NCBI GenBank assembly: GCA_937990205.1
Contig: CALKRO010000024.1
Location: forward strand, 1 to 8,322
Source of the DNA: an uncultured Candidatus Saccharibacteria bacterium
GTDB lineage: Bacteria; Patescibacteriota; Saccharimonadia; Saccharimonadales; Saccharimonadaceae
Direction: 5' to 3'
Length of the DNA: 8,322 bases
The notes under the pieces: generated by a model
Seen by the model: the letters and a program-made list of their open reading frames with translations, nothing else
Databases searched by the model: none
What the model was told of the DNA's origin: nothing
Part shown: piece after piece, positions 4,802 to 8,322 of the stretch
How positions within the stretch are numbered: the stretch's first letter is position 1
Layout of the letters: the number at the start of each line of letters is the position of its first letter
Program-made: the position numbers and the translations under genes

Positions 4802-7695
4802 CTTACCGAAGTTTCTACTGTACGAGTTTGACCAGATTCATGTGCAGTTGTGTTATCAGACTTTGCTGCAGACATTAAACCGTCCTTGTCTTCTGCAGTA
4901 GAAGTCTTATCTCCTGCCGAAACTGATCCCTCTGGGGTGGATTGTTCTGGACGAGTTTCCGGAGGCAATACTGAACGATTTTCTGCATCTGCTTGTTTTT
5001 CCGTAGCTACACCTTCTTGGTGGACAATTCCTTGACTGTTATCTTGGAAGGTCCAAGTGGTATTTGGATTAGAGTTTTGTTCAATACTCTCTTTCACCAT
5101 TGCATCAAATTGTGCTTTATCGGTAACTTCGCTACCTGGAAGATTGGTCTGAACATTAAGATCATTCGTCCCTTCTCGATTGGTAAAGCCCGCTTCTTTT
5201 ACGACTTCTCCTAATTTAATATCGTCCTCGTTAGCTGATGCCGTATTAGTTTTACCATCATTTACATTATTTTCAGGAGTCTTTGGGTTCCCATTTGGTG
5301 TAGGTGCTGGTGGTGTCTCATTCTTTGGCTTAGGAGCTGAAGTTTCATTTTTCGGAGCCGGCTTATCATTATTTGTTTCAGTATTTTCCGGAGTATTTGT
5401 TAGCGTTACATCTACATTAGTCTTTTTCTGATTAAAGTGAAGTACAGGAACATCCTTAACGTCAAGAACATAGCCATCTTGTCCAGCACAGTCTTCAAGA
5501 ACAATACAATGTCCCGATTCCATCTTAGCCATTCTTACGTCAGCATTATCGGTCGCCTTAATAACCCCAAGCTTTTTCATCATTTTCTCTTTAATGCCGC
5601 CTAACTCATTCTTATTGAATATATCTTGGCCATCTTTTTCACCGTATAGATAGAAGACGTCATGATCATGCACTACACCATTCATATCTCTTGCGATATT
5701 AATCTGGAAGTTACCATCACCACCAACCTGTGTAGCAAAACATGATTCATAAGGAGTCCCAGCCTTGAGTGTACCAATCTTAGGAGTTGCACCATTCCAG
5801 AACTCAGCTAATGCTTCATTTACTTCATGACGAATAGCGGCTCTTGATTCATCATCACCATTTTGAATCATATTAGTAATTTCATTTACATCTTCATATG
5901 AATCAATATCACCGAATACACCTAAGTTAGCACCAGTATTTGCAAGAATATGTGGGTTACGCAATGCTTCGTTTAACATATTCATAGCCTCAAAGCCCAT
6001 CGCTTCTTCAGAAGCGCCTTGTTCTTTCATTTCTTTCAATTTTGACATATCCATGTAGCCAAAATCGTTCAAATGACGGTTTGGATTTGTAAATTCAGGA
6101 GCACTCGTATCAACCTCATTGCTAAGTTCAACGGTCTTTTCAACTCCATCAACTATTACGTTGTAAGAAACTGTCTCATTCAGTTTTTCGTTTTCTGAGC
6201 CATCTGTTTCACCACTAGCATCATGTTTCTCAAGAGCTTCCGCAACATTACCATCGGTGTCACCGTTATTATCCTTATCCATGCCTTGTTCGACAGCAGT
6301 ATTATTATGTGCACCAAGCTTGTAGCCACCGTAAGCTGCAAGACCAACAGCTGCAATGATACCAGCACCTAATAAGATTTTCCTAATCCCCTCACCGTGT
6401 TTCTTGATTTTCTCAACTACACTAGCGACGAAACCTTTTTTCTCTTTTGAATCTTTTGATCCATCTTCTGGATTCTCCGGATCATCCTTCGGATTATTTT
6501 CACCAGTGCCTGGATTAATTAACTGATTACCCTTTTTTACTCCTTCTCCAGGAATAATTGCTGGAGGAAGCTCCACAGTCTGCTTTGGGCCGTTTTCACC
6601 TTCAAGGCTCGTCATACCGGCAGCTACTCCACCCATCTTATCTTTGACAGTTGGCTCGAATTTTTCAATCGTATCTTCGCCAGTAAGCACATTAAATTTG
6701 CTCAGGAATGAACCTTCTACCCCGCTCATTTGTTCGCCCTTTTGAATCTTTTTATATTGATTCTGTGCGAAATCAAAAGCGATTTCCTTCTTATCGGCAT
6801 TCTTGATTTCATTCATCTTCGCTTCAGCTGCAGCAGATGCACCCCATGCCGCATCAATTTTTTGATAGTCTTCAAAAGTTAATTTTCTACCACCAGCTTT
6901 TAATTCACGAGTTAGCTTAATTGCTTCTTTATCAAGCTTATTAAATTTTTCAGTCGCAGCATCGAGAGCTTCATTTGTATTTTTCTTATCTTCAGCTGAA
7001 AAAGCTTTCGACAAAAATTCTCTCTCCGCCAGGTTAGCTTGCATTTTATAAACTTTTTCCTTAAAGCGAAAATCATTAACGCCAAGGTCAGCATCATTGC
7101 CTCTGCGTTCCTTAATCGCATCAAGGCCTTTTCTCGCCAACATCTTTTTTCGTATCATTTCCTGGTATTCTGGAGTAGCCTGAATTTTGGCCTCAAAATC
7201 ACTAATCTGGTCAAGACTGCGCTTCATCAAATTTTCCATCGGCACTAGACTACCTTCGCCACCATCGCGCATGTATTCAAGAGCATTTTTCTCTTGTTTA
7301 TTCAGATTATCTTTATATTCACGAATCTCTTTTTCATTCATCAGACCAAGACCGGCTTGCATTTTCAAGAAAGTGTCCGCCTCAAGCTTAACTTGATCAA
7401 ATTGATGACGTAATTCAATCTTACGGTCATTTTCATTTCTTTCGGCGTCTTTAGATGTATCAGCTTCATGATTATATTGCTCTTCACGCAAATCATGCTG
7501 CTCCTTGTAATATTTCTCCCTAGCTAAACGCTGAGCCTCAAGAGCTTGAGCTTTTTCAGATTCAGATTTTTCTTTGCGCCAATCAATATAACCTTGTCTG
7601 TTCACATTAACTTCAGGTTTCTCAGTCACGTCAGGCATGCCTTCACTATTATCATTATTTCCACTCGGCGCGAAATTCATATTTCTTACACTCAT
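4795..7695 (-). CDS. Large single-pass membrane protein, coiled-coil inside, Pro-rich region outside
   Basis: I do not recognise a named family. The 966 residues divide clearly. Residues 1 to about 435 are highly charged (Glu/Lys/Gln/Ala-rich) and helical, with long predicted coiled-coil stretches and no signal peptide. A basic segment (KIKKHGEGIRK) precedes one membrane helix at about 440-458 (ILLGAGIIAAVGLAAYGGY). By the positive-inside rule the N-terminal half is cytoplasmic and the rest exported. Outside come an acidic linker, a globular region of about 515-765 holding the only three cysteines (C652, C730, C736), a Pro/Asn/Thr-rich spacer of about 766-810, and an acidic low-complexity tail to SVSE. 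There is no LPxTG. AAGGAGG upstream gives a strong start, and the ATG overlaps the preceding stop (TAATG). It could be a structural or attachment scaffold linking cytoplasm and surface; this is inference. Confidence 0.85.
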   Translation of the reverse strand: MSVRNMNFAPSGNNDNSEGMPDVTEKPEVNVNRQGYIDWRKEKSESEKAQALEAQRLAREKYYKEQHDLREEQYNHEADTSKDAERNENDRKIELRHQFDQVKLEADTFLKMQAGLGLMNEKEIREYKDNLNKQEKNALEYMRDGGEGSLVPMENLMKRSLDQISDFEAKIQATPEYQEMIRKKMLARKGLDAIKERRGNDADLGVNDFRFKEKVYKMQANLAEREFLSKAFSAEDKKNTNEALDAATEKFNKLDKEAIKLTRELKAGGRKLTFEDYQKIDAAWGASAAAEAKMNEIKNADKKEIAFDFAQNQYKKIQKGEQMSGVEGSFLSKFNVLTGEDTIEKFEPTVKDKMGGVAAGMTSLEGENGPKQTVELPPAIIPGEGVKKGNQLINPGTGENNPKDDPENPEDGSKDSKEKKGFVASVVEKIKKHGEGIRKILLGAGIIAAVGLAAYGGYKLGAHNNTAVEQGMDKDNNGDTDGNVAEALEKHDASGETDGSENEKLNETVSYNVIVDGVEKTVELSNEVDTSAPEFTNPNRHLNDFGYMDMSKLKEMKEQGASEEAMGFEAMNMLNEALRNPHILANTGANLGVFGDIDSYEDVNEITNMIQNGDDESRAAIRHEVNEALAEFWNGATPKIGTLKAGTPYESCFATQVGGDGNFQINIARDMNGVVHDHDVFYLYGEKDGQDIFNKNELGGIKEKMMKKLGVIKATDNADVRMAKMESGHCIVLEDCAGQDGYVLDVKDVPVLHFNQKKTNVDVTLTNTPENTETNNDKPAPKNETSAPKPKNETPPAPTPNGNPKTPENNVNDGKTNTASANEDDIKLGEVVKEAGFTNREGTNDLNVQTNLPGSEVTDKAQFDAMVKESIEQNSNPNTTWTFQDNSQGIVHQEGVATEKQADAENRSVLPPETRPEQSTPEGSVSAGDKTSTAEDKDGLMSAAKSDNTTAHESGQTRTVETSVSE

Positions 7696-8072
7696 TATGC
7701 CTCCTCCTTAGCATTCTTTAAGTAATTCTCTTTAAACTCGTCCAATGCCTTTTCGGTTACCGACTGTACATCAATACCTGATTCTTGGATGATCTTCTGG
7801 ACTTCATTAAAATCTGGTTCAGCTGCATCAAAAAGCTCTGAAATCTTATCTACCAAGTAATCCGGCAAATTCATCAAGATTTCACTCAAGATAGCTTCTT
7901 GCATTTTCATCTTTAAATCTTCACGCAAACGATCATTCACGCGGACACCCGCTTCACTCATCATTTTTTCGATGTATTGATTCATCAATTCATCCTGCGC
8001 TTTTAAGTTATCACCCTGAAAATCAGGCTGGATCTGTCCAACCTCCGGTGAAAAAGTATTCGTATCAGTCAT
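7695..8072 (-). CDS. Small acidic helical protein, translationally coupled to the large membrane protein
   Basis: The 125-residue product is rich in Glu, Asp, Lys, Leu and Met, with no signal peptide or membrane segment, so it is probably cytoplasmic. Residues from about 20 onward look like consecutive amphipathic helices, including LSEILMNLPDYLVDKISELF. It recalls small Patescibacteria families of unknown function (perhaps DUF5663-like, a memory I could not test). I chose ATG at 8072 because AAAGG (8080-8084) lies 7 nt upstream. A longer frame reaching 8162 would begin with TTG upstream of the promoter. Its TAA overlaps the next ATG as TAATG, with a strong GGAGGAGG inside its own end, so the two proteins are probably made in a fixed ratio. 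A chaperone or cytoplasmic partner of the coiled-coil half is a guess. Confidence 0.82.
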   Translation of the reverse strand: MTDTNTFSPEVGQIQPDFQGDNLKAQDELMNQYIEKMMSEAGVRVNDRLREDLKMKMQEAILSEILMNLPDYLVDKISELFDAAEPDFNEVQKIIQESGIDVQSVTEKALDEFKENYLKNAKEEA

Positions 8073-8117
8073 GTGGAGACCTTTCTTTTTTATTTTGAAA
8101 TATGACCTTATGCCATA

Positions 8118-8146
8118 AAGATAACGCTTATTTATCAGATTGTCAA
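8118..8146 (-). promoter_or_regulatory. Promoter of the two-gene membrane protein operon
   Basis: The minus strand carries a perfect TTGACA (8141-8146), a 17-nt spacer and TATCTT (8118-8123, 4 of 6). The expected start is near 8111, leaving a leader of about 38 nt. A dyad TTATGCCATAA at 8108-8118 covers the start point and the edge of the -10, and could be an operator. Confidence 0.7.
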
Positions 8147-8154
8147 TAATATTT

Positions 8155-8217
8155 TTGTTCAATTTTACCTAAACTTATAGAGGCATAATTGAACACTTAA
8201 TTTTCTATTTTGAACAC
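8155..8217. repeat. Cluster of three TTGAACA-type half-sites upstream of the promoter
   Basis: TTGTTCAATTTT (8155-8166) is copy 2 of the motif at 4758-4769. Facing it is AATTGAACA (8187-8195), giving a 9-bp inverted repeat with TGTTCAATT (8156-8164). TTGAACAC recurs at 8189-8196 and 8210-8217, exactly 21 bp apart. The spacings of the half-sites, about 33 and 21 bp, are close to whole helical turns. The arrangement looks like a multi-site binding region for a transcription factor; which factor is unknown. Confidence 0.45.
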
Positions 8218-8243
8218 AAATTTTATAAAATCCCACTCACAAC

Positions 8244-8273
8244 AAAAAATAGCCGCCAAAAAGCGACTATTTT
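8244..8273 (-). terminator. Intrinsic terminator of a gene beyond the right edge
   Basis: An 11-bp stem (8246-8256 with 8263-8273) closes a 6-nt loop. Its one non-Watson-Crick pair is U-G on the minus-strand RNA but C-A on the plus strand, so it serves minus-strand transcription. Six T follow on the minus strand (8244-8249). It separates the membrane protein operon from whatever lies upstream. Confidence 0.85.
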
Positions 8274-8322
8274 ATTAATCAGGAAGAAGTTTCTAGCTAA
8301 CTTAGCTAATCATCGAGGAAAT
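8274..8322 (-). other. Probable 3' end region of an unseen minus-strand gene
   Basis: The terminator at 8244-8273 implies a transcript entering from the right. All three minus frames reach a stop within 25 nt of the edge. One ends Phe-Leu-Asp-Asp-stop with TAG at 8306-8308, a believable protein C-terminus, but the frame cannot be chosen from so little sequence, and the upstream gene could also be an RNA. TAGCTA occurs twice with a 3-nt gap (8294-8308). Confidence 0.25.

Noticed and set aside
938..6215. Half-matches to a parS site (GTTTCAC) near 945, 3894 and 6207
   Set aside because: None has the matching right half of the palindrome, and all lie inside coding sequence, so they look like chance.
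584..7396. Open reading frames on the plus strand and overlapping minus frames, such as 584-871, 4065-4361 and 7187-7396
   Set aside because: All are inside well-supported minus-strand genes, have low-quality protein composition and lack ribosome binding sites.
8073..8162. Longer version of the 125-residue protein starting at 8162
   Set aside because: It would use a TTG upstream of the TTGACA promoter, and a good ribosome binding site precedes the ATG at 8072.
8220..8231. Palindrome ATTTTATAAAAT as a promoter or operator
   Set aside because: It is purely A/T in an AT-rich spacer, with no -35 partner at a suitable distance.

Overview
Every gene I can support in this window lies on the minus strand, so transcription runs from high to low coordinates. 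The content suggests a small-genome, Gram-positive-like Patescibacteria/CPR bacterium, most likely a Saccharibacteria (TM7) relative. The grounds are an LPxTG sortase-anchored surface protein of a type I associate with Saccharibacteria, a large single-pass coiled-coil membrane protein with no recognisable family, and compact codirectional packing. UGA is used as a stop (end of parB), which argues against the SR1/Gracilibacteria code. The lineage is an inference from recalled protein families, not a tested placement.

Right part (4795-8322): at the extreme edge there is an intrinsic terminator for a minus-strand gene that lies outside the window. A promoter with a perfect TTGACA -35 box follows, then a 125-residue acidic helical protein. 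Its stop overlaps (TAATG) the start of a 966-residue protein. The larger protein has an N-terminal cytoplasmic coiled-coil half, one membrane segment at about residues 440-458, and an exported half with a globular region, a Pro-rich spacer and an acidic tail.

Middle (3303-4752): a separately promoted 437-residue LPHTG surface protein with a signal peptide, closed by a strong terminator. Its 5' leader (around the Shine-Dalgarno) and its 3' UTR carry a perfect 10-nt complementarity. Next comes ribosomal protein L21 (rplU), alone, with a textbook extended -10 promoter and a terminator capped by a UACG tetraloop.

Left part (1-2850): parA, parB and a bifunctional Rel (ppGpp synthetase/hydrolase) form a tight operon. 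parA may be translated from a leaderless mRNA. parB and rel overlap by 4 nt (ATGA). rel runs off the left edge at the start of its TGS domain.

How the parts fit: the left block is housekeeping (chromosome segregation, stringent response, ribosome). The right block looks like an envelope module with an inside-to-outside coiled-coil membrane protein, a small partner and a wall-anchored surface protein. A 12-bp motif shared upstream of the two envelope promoters hints at common control. No tRNA, rRNA, CRISPR array or insertion sequence was seen.
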